DNA from: Microbacterium oxydans
GTDB taxonomy: Bacteria; Actinomycetota; Actinomycetes; Actinomycetales; Microbacteriaceae
DNA length: 64,000 bases
Assembly (NCBI RefSeq): GCF_006540085.1
Contig: NZ_BJOG01000005.1
Span: 1 to 64,000 of the forward strand
Reading direction: 5' to 3'
Below are positions 49,715-58,436 of this stretch, in pieces (position 1 is the stretch's first letter; each line of letters starts with the position of its first letter). Under the pieces are notes generated by a model. The model worked only from the letters and a program-made list of their open reading frames with translations, did not search any database and was not told where the DNA came from. The position numbers were made by a program, and so were the translations under genes.

Positions 49715-51915
49715 GCTACACCGAAGACGTCGCGGCATCCACCGAGTGGGAGGCGATCTCAGCGGCCACGCATCACGATCCGCACGCGGTTCTCGGAGCG
49801 CACGCGCACAAAGATGCCGCTGATCGTACCGTCACCGTCATCCGGGCGAGACGCCCCCTCGCAGGTACGGTCGCTGCCGTGTTCGCCGACGGGAGCAGGC
49901 TCGAACTCTCCCATGTGGCGCACGGCATCTGGGAAGCTCAGCACGACGGCCCTCCACTCCCGTATCGGATCGCGACGCGGTACGGCGATCACGAGGAGAC
50001 GGTCGTCGGCGACCCCTACCGCCATCCCCCGACTCTGGGCGACCTCGACCTCCACCTCATCGCCGAGGGGCGTCACGAACGTCTCTGGGAGGTGCTGGGA
50101 GCACACGTGCGCACCTTCGACGGAGAGATCGGCGTCTCATTCGCCGTCTGGGCCCCGAATGCCTCAGCCGTGCGCGTGGTCGGTGACCACAACGGCTGGA
50201 ACGGCGAGTCGCACGCCATGCGCTCGATGGGAGTCAGCGGCGTCTGGGAGCTCTTCGTCCCCGGGATCCCGATCGGCACCAGGTACAAGTATCAGATCCG
50301 CACCCGCGACGGCGCGTGGATCCTCAAGGCCGATCCGATGGCGCTCGCGGCGGAGGTGCCGCCGGACACAGCGTCCGTCGTGACCACCTCCTCCCACTCC
50401 TGGTCCGATGGCGCCTGGATGACCAGGAGGGCGGCCACCCATGCCGTCGCGCAACCGCTGTCGGTCTACGAGGTCCACGTCGGATCGTGGCGAGGTGGAC
50501 TTGGCTATCGCGAGATCGCGGATCCGCTCATCCAGCACGTGACGGACGCGGGATTCACCCATGTCGAGTTCATGCCGCTCGCGGAGCACCCCTTCGGCGG
50601 ATCCTGGGGATACCAGGTGAGCGGGTACTACGCCCCGACCAGTCGTTTCGGCAGCCCCGACGACCTCCGCTACCTCATCGACCGGCTGCACCAGGCAGGC
50701 ATCGGCGTCATCATGGACTGGGTGCCGGGTCACTTCCCCAAGGACGCCTTCGCCCTCGCCCGCTTCGACGGACAGCCGCTCTACGAGCACCCCGATCCGC
50801 GACGGGGAGAGCACCAGGACTGGGGGACGCTGATCTTCGACTACGGCAGGCCGGAAGTACGGGGATTCCTCGTCGCCAACGCGCTCTACTGGCTCGAGGA
50901 GTTCCACGTCGACGGCCTTCGCGTTGACGCGGTCGCCTCCATGCTCTATCTCGACTACTCGCGCGAACCCGGCCAATGGGAGCCGAACATCCACGGCGGA
51001 CGCGAGAACCTCGAGGCGATCCGCTTCCTGCAGGAGGTCAACGCCACCTCGTACCGGCTGCACCCGGGAATCCTGATGATCGCGGAGGAGTCGACCAGCT
51101 TCCCCGGGGTCACTGCTCCGACCGATCACGCGGGTCTGGGGTTCGGCTTCAAATGGAACATGGGGTGGATGAACGACTCGCTCCAGTACATCGCCCGCGA
51201 CCCGATGTACCGCGGTCACCATGAAGGCGAGATGACCTTCTCCTTCGTGTACGCCTTCGGAGAGAACTACCTGCTTCCCATCAGTCACGACGAAGTCGTG
51301 CACGGCAAGGGCAGTCTGCTCGCCAAGATGCCGGGCGATCACTGGCACAAGCTCGCGAACGTCCGCGCGTATCTCGCCTACATGTGGGGTCATCCCGGCA
51401 AGAAGCTGCTCTTCATGGGGCAGGAATTCGGTCAGCTCGCCGAGTGGTCGGAGGGTCGGGAGCTGGACTGGTGGCTTCTCGACCAGCCCTCACACGCGCA
51501 GCTGCAGGACTTCGTCGGGGCGATGAACCGCTCCTACCGGGCGCAGGCGCCGCTGTGGGAGCGCGACAACGACGGCTCGTCGTTCAGCCGTCTCGGAGCG
51601 CCGAGCTGGGATCCCACGGTGATCGCCTTCGAACGACGTGACGCCCACGGGGGGCGCCTGGTCGTCGTCAGCAACTTCGCCGGCGTGGAACGCACGGGCT
51701 ACCAGCTCAACCTGCCCCGCGAGGGCGTGTGGCAGGAGGTGCTCAACACGGATGCCGCCGACTACGGGGGCCGCGGATCGGGGAACCTCGGCCTGGTGTA
51801 CGCGAAGCCGCTAGAAGGCGGCGCTCCTGTCGCGAGCCTGACGCTGCCTGCGCTGTCCACTCTGTGGCTGCGGTACCAGTCCGACCCACACGTGCCGACC
51901 GTCAACCACGGCTGA
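49711..51915 (+). CDS. glgB: 1,4-alpha-glucan branching enzyme
   Basis: A 734-residue GH13 enzyme that makes alpha-1,6 branches. It has two N-terminal beta-sandwich modules (the second starting 'GVSFAVWAPNASAVRVVGDH') and a catalytic barrel with 'VIMDWVPGHFPKDAFAL', 'DGLRVDAVASMLYLDYSR' (nucleophile Asp), 'ILMIAEESTSFPG' (Glu), and 'LPISHDEVVHGKGSL'. It works with GlgE to build branched alpha-glucan. Start codon overlap ATGA with glgE. Confidence 0.95.
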   Translation: MSYTEDVAASTEWEAISAATHHDPHAVLGAHAHKDAADRTVTVIRARRPLAGTVAAVFADGSRLELSHVAHGIWEAQHDGPPLPYRIATRYGDHEETVVGDPYRHPPTLGDLDLHLIAEGRHERLWEVLGAHVRTFDGEIGVSFAVWAPNASAVRVVGDHNGWNGESHAMRSMGVSGVWELFVPGIPIGTRYKYQIRTRDGAWILKADPMALAAEVPPDTASVVTTSSHSWSDGAWMTRRAATHAVAQPLSVYEVHVGSWRGGLGYREIADPLIQHVTDAGFTHVEFMPLAEHPFGGSWGYQVSGYYAPTSRFGSPDDLRYLIDRLHQAGIGVIMDWVPGHFPKDAFALARFDGQPLYEHPDPRRGEHQDWGTLIFDYGRPEVRGFLVANALYWLEEFHVDGLRVDAVASMLYLDYSREPGQWEPNIHGGRENLEAIRFLQEVNATSYRLHPGILMIAEESTSFPGVTAPTDHAGLGFGFKWNMGWMNDSLQYIARDPMYRGHHEGEMTFSFVYAFGENYLLPISHDEVVHGKGSLLAKMPGDHWHKLANVRAYLAYMWGHPGKKLLFMGQEFGQLAEWSEGRELDWWLLDQPSHAQLQDFVGAMNRSYRAQAPLWERDNDGSSFSRLGAPSWDPTVIAFERRDAHGGRLVVVSNFAGVERTGYQLNLPREGVWQEVLNTDAADYGGRGSGNLGLVYAKPLEGGAPVASLTLPALSTLWLRYQSDPHVPTVNHG

Positions 51916-51916
51916 G

Positions 51917-51942
51917 ACGCCCTGGCGCGTACGCGCGCCAGG
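51917..51942. terminator. Bidirectional terminator between glgB and trx-TPR gene
   Basis: GCCCTGGCGCG and CGCGCCAGGGC form a near-perfect dyad in the 55-base gap between the two convergent genes. No long U-run is seen on either side. Confidence 0.65.
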
Positions 51943-51970
51943 GCCGAGAACGGTACCGGAGAACGTCGCC

Positions 51971-52894
51971 CTAGAAGAGCAGCGACGACAGTCGGTTGCG
52001 CGCCGACACCACTCGCGGATCCTCCGCGCCGATGAGTCCGAAGAGCTCGACAAGACGCTCCCTCACCGGAGTGCGCTGATCCGCCGGGAGCTGCGCGAAC
52101 AGGTCGAGCAGCCTGCCGAAGGCGTCTTCCACGTGTCCCCCGGCGAGATCGAGGTCGGCCACGTCGAACTGCGCCTGGACATCGAGCGGGCCATCCGCTG
52201 CCGCAGCGCGCGCCGCCTGCAGATCGAGGCCCTGCACGCGGTCGAGGAGGCGCACCTGGCCGAGCCCCGCGATCGCGTCCGCGTCACGGGGGTTCTCCGC
52301 GAGCGCCTTCTCATAGGCCGTGATGGCCGCCGCGTAGTCCCCGAGCTCGATCGCTGCGAACGCCTCAGCGTGCAGCGGTGGAAGCTCCGGCTCTGCAGGG
52401 GGCGCCGGCTCTGCACCCTCCTCGGACACCGAGAGCGACCCGGTGACACCGTTCTGGGCCGCCACCTGGAGCAGCTGGGCGAACACATCGCGCACCTGCT
52501 GCTCGGGCACGGCACCCGTGAACATGGGCACGGGCTGCCCGGCGATCAGCGCGACCACCATCGGGATCGACTGCGCGCGGAAGCTCTGGGCGAGCTGGGG
52601 ATTCGCATCGACGTCGACCTTGGCGAGCAGCACTCGTCCCCCGAGTTCGCGCGTCACCTTCTCGATGATCGGGCTCAGCTGCTTGCACGGACCACACCAC
52701 TCCGCCCAGAGGTCGACGACCACGGGGACGGTCCGCGAGAGCTCGAGGATCTGTCCGAACGTCTCGTCGGTCGCATCGACGACGACATCGGCGACAGGCG
52801 GTGCGGAGGCCGCCTCGGTCGGAGTTGCCGGCCGGTTGCGGAGGCTCGACAGGTCCACGGCACCACGCAGGGCGGCGGGAGAGATCTCACTCAT
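51971..52894 (-). CDS. Thioredoxin-domain TPR protein (CnoX/YbbN-like)
   Basis: A 307-residue protein. Residues about 38-145 form a thioredoxin fold with active site WCGPCKQ (C67-C70). The second half has TPR-like helices ('AAITAYEKALAENPRDADAI'). This matches the YbbN/CnoX chaperedoxin family, which protects proteins during oxidative stress. The redox CGPC is intact here. Some family members have lost it. It overlaps the upstream membrane-protein gene by four bases. Confidence 0.85.
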   Translation of the reverse strand: MSEISPAALRGAVDLSSLRNRPATPTEAASAPPVADVVVDATDETFGQILELSRTVPVVVDLWAEWCGPCKQLSPIIEKVTRELGGRVLLAKVDVDANPQLAQSFRAQSIPMVVALIAGQPVPMFTGAVPEQQVRDVFAQLLQVAAQNGVTGSLSVSEEGAEPAPPAEPELPPLHAEAFAAIELGDYAAAITAYEKALAENPRDADAIAGLGQVRLLDRVQGLDLQAARAAAADGPLDVQAQFDVADLDLAGGHVEDAFGRLLDLFAQLPADQRTPVRERLVELFGLIGAEDPRVVSARNRLSSLLF

Positions 52895-54855
52895 TTGATC
52901 ACCTTCACGGACAGGAGGTCCTGGTGGGCTGCCAGGAGCCGGATCTGCTCCGTCGATCCCTTGGCAGGGACCGAGAAGAACAGCTGGAACTCGTAGGTCG
53001 TCTCGACGCCCTTCGCCGACTCGGTCGCGTCGGTGAGCGCCTTCGCCTGCGCGTTGTCACCGAAGCGGATGGAGACGTCCTCGCCGGTCGGCGTCACTGT
53101 TTCCGTATCGGTGAGGGTGACGGCGACGATGGCTCCGCTGTCGAGAGTCGTCATCGAGATGGGGGCATCCTGCGTCGCGGCCATATCGAAGGCCGCCTTC
53201 GAGGTTTCGGCGGCGCCCTTGTCCGCGAGCGCCTGGACCACGGCCTGACGGCTGTCGGTGATCGACTTCGCGTAGGTGAGGGCGAGATCGTCGAACTTCC
53301 CGTACGACGCGCTCTGTTCCCCCTGATCGACGACGTCGGCGAACGTCGTGGCCAGATCGGCAGGAGGGATAGTGAGGAAGGCCGAGTCGGACGGCACGAG
53401 AGACGTGCCGAGCCAGGATGCAGCGACTTCCGGGAAGGCGGCGTCCGCAGACATCTCCGCCATGTGCGAGACCTTGTAGTTCGACCACGGGTCGGCCTGC
53501 GTCATCGTGAGCACGACGGGCGGCACGGTGTCGTCTCCCGTCTTCGACAGCATCAGGACGGTGCGAGGCCACTGGTCGGTCGCCTCGGGAAGCACGACCT
53601 CCACGTCGTCGGTCGGGATGGCGGCGGGCGGCACCGTCTCCGGGATCTTCGTCCGCAACGCGTACTCCGTCGTCCTCGTCGCGAGTGCGGGTCCTTCGAA
53701 GCGCGTCGCGAGCAGATCGAGATCGAGGGCTGCGTCGGCCTCACTCACGGTGCCGGCGAGAGACTTGAGGATGCGCTTGGCCTGAGCTTCGGTGACCGCC
53801 GGCGGCTTCTGGTTCTCCGGTGCGACCACCGTGGGGCTCGGCGAGGGGGTCGGCGAGGCGTCGCCCAGCTGCGGCCAGGAGTCGGACGAGCAACCGGCTG
53901 CGAGTATGGCTGTGAGCCCGAGCGCGGGGATCACGAGAAGACGGCGCCGACGACGAACGGTCGCGGCTCGCATCGATGTCTTGGAGCCGGGGTCTTTACC
54001 CTCGTCCACGATCTCGGCCTCCTCCGCATCGTCGTCCTGCCGTGGACTCGACTCCGCGGGGGCCGTCGCCGTGGCGGACTCGCTGTCTTCGATCGCCGCG
54101 CGCTCCGCGGGCGGAAGCGTGGCGAGGTCGATGGGCTCGGTTATCGGTAGCGGACCGGGTCCCTTGCGACGCGGACCACGGCCCCGACGCTGATGCCGGA
54201 TGGCCAGAACGTAGAGGATGAGGCCGAGCAGCAGCATGACCCCACCCGCGACCATGAGCGGTCCGGCCCACGGGGTCGAGTTGTCGAGCGGCCAGGACAC
54301 CACGATGTCATCGGGAGCGTCGGCGGTCCCGTCATAGGCGACGAGCAGACTCGTGCCTTCGGGAAGCTGCATGTTCTCCGCGGTGAGGCGATCCTCCTTG
54401 ACGAAGGAGTCGAGCCAGAGGTCGGAGCCGCGCGGGTCACGGCCCGTCGGAGCGCCTTCTGACGGATCGGCCTGTCCGTCGCTCGGAGCATCGGTGGACG
54501 TGTCGGTCTCGGAGTCGGAGGCGGCGATGTGCTTGACGGCCAGATCGCCGTCCTTCTTCATCGTGACCTGGTTGTAGTCAGAGTCCGCGAGCCAGGCCTC
54601 CATGTCGGCCGTGCGACCGTAGCTGCCGAAGATCTCGCCCTGCCCACGGACGATCAGTGTCTGGGCACCGGGATTCGCTCGAAGAACATCGCCGTCGATG
54701 AGAACGAACGGTGCCGGTTCACTGATCTCGACTTGGGTCTTCTGAGTGGAGGGGCCCATGAAGATGGTGCGCTGAGCAATCCCTGCACCGATCAGTACGG
54801 CAGCCAGCACGAAGGCCACCACGGCCCATACGAAACGCACGAATAGTCTCCTCAC
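52891..54855 (-). CDS. Large membrane protein with internal lipobox-like segment
   Basis: A 654-residue protein of unknown family. Hydrophobic segments are residues about 8-28, 197-219 and 305-321, giving an outside domain of about 170 residues, a cytoplasmic acidic linker (220-303) and a second outside domain of about 330 residues. The third segment reads 'LLVIPALGLTAILAAGCSSD', a perfect lipobox in mid-protein preceded by RRRRR. The start is GTG 54855 or, with AGGAG seven bases upstream, GTG 54840. It could be a fusion of a membrane protein and a lipoprotein. Confidence 0.75.
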   Translation of the reverse strand: MRRLFVRFVWAVVAFVLAAVLIGAGIAQRTIFMGPSTQKTQVEISEPAPFVLIDGDVLRANPGAQTLIVRGQGEIFGSYGRTADMEAWLADSDYNQVTMKKDGDLAVKHIAASDSETDTSTDAPSDGQADPSEGAPTGRDPRGSDLWLDSFVKEDRLTAENMQLPEGTSLLVAYDGTADAPDDIVVSWPLDNSTPWAGPLMVAGGVMLLLGLILYVLAIRHQRRGRGPRRKGPGPLPITEPIDLATLPPAERAAIEDSESATATAPAESSPRQDDDAEEAEIVDEGKDPGSKTSMRAATVRRRRRLLVIPALGLTAILAAGCSSDSWPQLGDASPTPSPSPTVVAPENQKPPAVTEAQAKRILKSLAGTVSEADAALDLDLLATRFEGPALATRTTEYALRTKIPETVPPAAIPTDDVEVVLPEATDQWPRTVLMLSKTGDDTVPPVVLTMTQADPWSNYKVSHMAEMSADAAFPEVAASWLGTSLVPSDSAFLTIPPADLATTFADVVDQGEQSASYGKFDDLALTYAKSITDSRQAVVQALADKGAAETSKAAFDMAATQDAPISMTTLDSGAIVAVTLTDTETVTPTGEDVSIRFGDNAQAKALTDATESAKGVETTYEFQLFFSVPAKGSTEQIRLLAAHQDLLSVKVIK

Positions 54856-54979
54856 GCATCACGGACCTCTGTCCGCGACGCAACACTCGACATTTCAGAC
54901 TAGCGAAATCAGCTGTGTGTTGCCCACGAGCAGACGCAGTGACGGCTGGACCGGCACGTCGTCCGCGCCGACGAAGCGC

Positions 54980-55019
54980 GTCTGGATAATCTTGCGGGAG
55001 CCGTCCCGAGGAGTCTCCG
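54980..55019 (+). promoter_or_regulatory. Promoter and ribosome site of the AI-2E family gene
   Basis: GGATAATCT around 54985 resembles a -10 box. GAGGAG stands a few bases before ATG 55020. The gap from 54856 to 55019 holds two divergent starts and no ORF. TAGTCT on the minus strand near 54898-54903 may serve the other gene. Confidence 0.45.
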
Positions 55020-56081
55020 ATGAAGATCCACAATCCCTTCCGCACCGCCCTGGTGGCGACGCTCGGCGTGGGGTTGGGGATCCTGCTGATCAACAGCGTG
55101 CAGAATCTCTCCACCGTGCTGCTCTATCTCGGCACCGCCCTGTTCCTGAGTCTCGGACTCGACCCGCTCGTCTCGTTCCTCGAACGCCGACGGCTCCCCC
55201 GCTGGGCGGCCGTGTTGGTGACGATCCTCGCGGTGCTCGGCGTCTTCGTGAGCATCGTGCTCATCGTCCTCCCGGTCCTGGTGGACCAGATCTCCCAGCT
55301 GGTCGCCCAGATCTCGGCGATCGTCCAGCGCGGGAATCTGATACCCGACCTCAAAGAGTGGATACAGGACGCCTTCCCGAACCTTCTCGTCGACGATGTC
55401 TTCACGTACGTCACCAACTGGTTGACGAGCAACCTCGCCGAGATCGGCGGATCCATCGGTCAGGGCGTGCTCGTTGCCAGCGGCGCTGTGCTGGGCGGCC
55501 TGTTCGGAGCGTTCATCGTCCTGATCCTGACGATCTACCTGACGGCATCGACGCCGTCGCTCAAGCGCGCTGTCTACCAGCTCGCGCCCGCGTCGAAGCG
55601 CGATCGATTCATCGACCTGTCGGAGCAGATCACCGACTCGGTCGGCTATTACGTCATGGGCCAGGTATCGCAGGGTGTGCTCAACGGTGTGCTCAGCGCG
55701 ATCTACCTCTCGATCATCGATGCGCCCTTCCCCGCCGTCCTGGCCGTGATCGCCTTCTTCTTCTCGCTGATCCCGCTCGTCGGCACGCTCACCGGCTCGA
55801 CGATCATCGTGCTGGTATGTCTCATCCCCGGACTCGGCTCCCCGGCGACCGCCATCGCCGCCGCGATCTACTACCTGATCTACATGCAGATCGAGGCGTA
55901 CATCATCTCGCCTCGCATCATGAGCCGCGCCGTATCGGTGCCCGGTGCCGTGGTCGTGGTGGCGGCCCTCGCCGGTGGAAGCCTGCTCGGCCTCCTCGGC
56001 GCTCTGATCGCGATCCCCGTGGCCGCGAGCATCCTGATCATCTACCGCCAGGTGCTCATCCCTCGGATGAACGAGCTCTGA
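55020..56081 (+). CDS. AI-2E family (TqsA/YdiK-like) permease
   Basis: A 353-residue multi-span membrane protein. It has about seven or eight hydrophobic helices and the family features 'LSLGLDPLVSFLERRRLPRW' near the N-terminus and 'FFFSLIPLVGTLTGSTIIVL' with 'GALIAIPVAASILIIYRQVL' at the C-terminus. The name comes from autoinducer transport in E. coli, but most actinobacterial members have unknown substrates. Confidence 0.87.
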   Translation: MKIHNPFRTALVATLGVGLGILLINSVQNLSTVLLYLGTALFLSLGLDPLVSFLERRRLPRWAAVLVTILAVLGVFVSIVLIVLPVLVDQISQLVAQISAIVQRGNLIPDLKEWIQDAFPNLLVDDVFTYVTNWLTSNLAEIGGSIGQGVLVASGAVLGGLFGAFIVLILTIYLTASTPSLKRAVYQLAPASKRDRFIDLSEQITDSVGYYVMGQVSQGVLNGVLSAIYLSIIDAPFPAVLAVIAFFFSLIPLVGTLTGSTIIVLVCLIPGLGSPATAIAAAIYYLIYMQIEAYIISPRIMSRAVSVPGAVVVVAALAGGSLLGLLGALIAIPVAASILIIYRQVLIPRMNEL

Positions 56082-56100
56082 CGTCGAGGCCGTCGGCCTC

Positions 56101-56823
56101 TCAGTCGTCGGCGGGCCAGTGGGTGGCGAGAGGCAATGCGGAGGGGTTGACCGCCGCGACGATCTCGGTGAGCACGCGCCGCGTCTGCGTCTCGCCCACC
56201 CAGAGATGCTTGCCGCCCTCCACCGCGATGAGCGTGGCGTGCGGAATCGAGGCGAAGCGGTCCTTTGCCTCGGCCGGACGCAAATAGTCGTCGAGTTCCG
56301 GCACCAGGACCACGACGGTGCGGTCGGTCGACGCCCAGGCGGCGACCTCTTCCGGCGTGGCGCGGTGCAGCGGCGGCGAGAGAAGGATGATGCCTTCGAT
56401 GTCGTGCTCCCGGCCGTACTTCAGAGCGAGCTCCGTGCCGAAGGACCATCCGAGCAGCCAGGGGCGCGGTAGAGCGCGCTCGCGGACGAAGTCCATCGCG
56501 GCGGCCACGTCGAACTGTTCAGCGGCTCCCCCGTCGAAACTCCCGTCGCTGGTCCCTCGTGGGGATGTGGTGCCTCGCGTGTTGAACCTCAGGACGGCCA
56601 GGTCTGCGAGGGCGGGCAGCCGTGCGGCCGCCTTCCGGATGATGTGCGAGTCCATGAAGCCGCCGGCGGTCGGCAGGGGATGCAACGTCACGAGCGTCGC
56701 GACCGGTGGTGCATCCTCGGGCTGAGAGAGCTCCCCGACGAGGGTGAGGCCGTCCGCCGTGATCAGTTCGATGTCCTCGCGTCGTGCGGGCAATTCCAGC
56801 GGTCCACGGATCTCGATGGTCAT
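56101..56823 (-). CDS. Alpha/beta hydrolase
   Basis: A 240-residue alpha/beta hydrolase. The nucleophile elbow appears as 'PWLLGWSFGTELALKYG' (GWSFG), with 'LVTLHPLPTAGGFMDSHII' providing the oxyanion loop, and 'HATLIAVEGGKHLWVGET' the late catalytic His. It resembles the small dienelactone hydrolase or KANL3-like group. The substrate is unknown. The start ATG 56823 has GGAGG five bases upstream and overlaps the upstream stop by four bases. Confidence 0.82.
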   Translation of the reverse strand: MTIEIRGPLELPARREDIELITADGLTLVGELSQPEDAPPVATLVTLHPLPTAGGFMDSHIIRKAAARLPALADLAVLRFNTRGTTSPRGTSDGSFDGGAAEQFDVAAAMDFVRERALPRPWLLGWSFGTELALKYGREHDIEGIILLSPPLHRATPEEVAAWASTDRTVVVLVPELDDYLRPAEAKDRFASIPHATLIAVEGGKHLWVGETQTRRVLTEIVAAVNPSALPLATHWPADD

Positions 56824-57107
56824 GCAAGCCTCCAACAGTGCGTGTGCCAGTGCCGACGGGCCGCCAGGTCAGCGGCGTCCCCGAGTACCCCGTCCGCACG
56901 CCAGGCGACGAGATGAGCTGTCCCGGCGACGATGCCCCGGCCGCAGCCGGGGCACACGTACTCCTTCTGTGCCTGCGCGGCCGACACCGGTTGAACGGTC
57001 CACTCGCTGCCACGTCGAGTCTCGGTGCGCTTCCAGCCGGCGAGGAGACGATCGAATGAGTCCTCGGATTCAGGGCGCGCCGAAGGGCGTCTGCGGGAGC
57101 GGGGCAT
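56820..57107 (-). CDS. Small zinc-ribbon protein
   Basis: A 95-residue protein. It has an Arg-rich N-terminus and a CPGC pair (about residue 52) with a later 'WHTHCWRLA' His/Cys end, which together could bind zinc. It contains 'HLVAWRADGVLGDAADLAAR'. Homologues in actinobacteria are often labelled ATP/GTP-binding with no evidence. It is coupled to the hydrolase gene. Confidence 0.65.
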   Translation of the reverse strand: MPRSRRRPSARPESEDSFDRLLAGWKRTETRRGSEWTVQPVSAAQAQKEYVCPGCGRGIVAGTAHLVAWRADGVLGDAADLAARRHWHTHCWRLA

Positions 57108-57116
57108 CGTGCCTGC

Positions 57117-57791
57117 TCACCACCAGTGGTTGTTGACCCAGAAGTTGTAGGCGCCGGCCCAGCTGCCGTAGCGGCCGGTCGCGTAGCCCGTCGCCCAGCG
57201 GAGGTTGTCGACCGGGTTGTAACCGTTGCCGGGAACCTTGCTGCAGGGCAGAGCCTGCACCAGTCCACATGCCCCTGACGACTTGTTCGTGGCGTTGGGG
57301 TTCCAGCCGCTCTCACGCGAGACGACGTAGTCGACGTACTGCCAGTCGCTCTGCGCGATACCGGCGGCGGCCATCCACTCCGCAGGAGCCCCACCACCCG
57401 TGTACGGAGGAAGCGCGCCGCGGGATGAACCGCCGGACGACCCGGTTTTGGGCGCTGCAGCAACCGTGGGGACGGGAGCCGGTTTCGGCTTCACGTACAC
57501 TTCGAAGCCTCCGCGCACGACCGGCGCGATCTCGGCACCTTCGACGGTGACGGTGAGGTTCTGCGTGTCAGCGAGCGCGAGCGAATACGCCGAGTCCGGC
57601 GACTCCTCCGGTGCCGGCGCGGCCAGTGCCACCCCGGTCGGAGCGACGAGCGCGCCAGCGAAGCCGACGACCGCGAGGGCGCTGAAGACGCCGACGACGC
57701 CGCGGCTCCGAGACCAGCGACGGGTGCCCGTGCGCGCCGAACCGGCCTTCGCTGCGGGCACAGGCGAACGGTCGTTTCTGTCTAGAGTCAT
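57117..57791 (-). CDS. Secreted lytic transglycosylase-like protein
   Basis: A protein of about 224 residues. It has a basic N-terminus, a membrane/signal segment 'VVGVFSALAVVGFAGALVAP' (about residues 32-51) ending near ALAAPA, a Pro/Ala-rich middle and a C-terminal transglycosylase-like domain: 'YVDYVVSRESGWNPNATNKS' (catalytic-type Glu in RESGW), 'GACGLVQALPCSKVP', 'GYATGRYGSWAGAYNFW'. This is the Rpf/SLT-like fold used to cleave peptidoglycan. GTG 57830 is an alternative start. Confidence 0.85.
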   Translation of the reverse strand: MTLDRNDRSPVPAAKAGSARTGTRRWSRSRGVVGVFSALAVVGFAGALVAPTGVALAAPAPEESPDSAYSLALADTQNLTVTVEGAEIAPVVRGGFEVYVKPKPAPVPTVAAAPKTGSSGGSSRGALPPYTGGGAPAEWMAAAGIAQSDWQYVDYVVSRESGWNPNATNKSSGACGLVQALPCSKVPGNGYNPVDNLRWATGYATGRYGSWAGAYNFWVNNHWW

Positions 57792-57857
57792 GTCGTTTCG
57801 GGAGTTCACGATGAGGGACAGTCTACGCAAGGTCGCCTGAATCGACCATCAGGAACC

Positions 57858-58436
57858 TCAACGAACCGCGAGGATGACGTCGATCGTGGCGTCGAGAAGG
57901 GCATCCACCTGCTCCTCGCGGTATCCGCCGCGCTGCATCCGGAAGGCTGCGGACCGCAGCTGCTCGGCGGTCAGGGCGTCCCCGTCACGCAGGTAACGAA
58001 CGATGCGGGTCGACACGTGGTCGACCTCGTCGAGACGATAGCCGAAAGTAAGCACCCCGGTGCGGGCGAAACGATGCCGACGGGGGCGAGCCAGGTGATC
58101 CAAGATGACCTGCGCGTCCTCCCGTGCCCGCTCGACCCAGGCTCCGGCCCCCTGTGCGCGCACCACTCGCTCGCGTTCCCGCGCGGCGAAGGCATCTTCG
58201 ACGCGTCCGAGTGCAGCATCGACATCGGCGACCACGTAGCCGTTCTTGACCAGAGGGAACGAGGCCGTCCGCACATCCTCCGCGCTGAGGTCAGCGCCGC
58301 CCTCTTCGAAGGCGCGGCGGGCCGAGGCGAGGAACGTGTCGACGGCTGCACGGTGGTATCCGCGCACGCGTCCGGAGGTGAGGGCGAACGCCGCGGGCGC
58401 CTGCGTGGGCTGTTCGTCCAACTGATCTTCGGTCAT
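57858..58436 (-). CDS. DivIVA-domain protein
   Basis: A 192-residue protein with two DivIVA-type short motifs: 'GRVRGYHRAAVDTFLASARR' (about residues 21-40) and 'AAFRMQRGGYREEQVDALLD' near the C-terminus, and a central helical part. Such domains bind curved membrane at cell poles or septa. It overlaps the cdsA stop by one base, so the two are linked. A function in growth or division is inferred. Confidence 0.75.
   Translation of the reverse strand: MTEDQLDEQPTQAPAAFALTSGRVRGYHRAAVDTFLASARRAFEEGGADLSAEDVRTASFPLVKNGYVVADVDAALGRVEDAFAARERERVVRAQGAGAWVERAREDAQVILDHLARPRRHRFARTGVLTFGYRLDEVDHVSTRIVRYLRDGDALTAEQLRSAAFRMQRGGYREEQVDALLDATIDVILAVR

Noticed and set aside
53973..53975. Splitting the 654-residue membrane protein into two genes at the internal ATG 53973
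   Set aside because: No Shine-Dalgarno or leaderless -10 box stands before this ATG, and the frame is continuous; kept as one CDS and raised as a finding.
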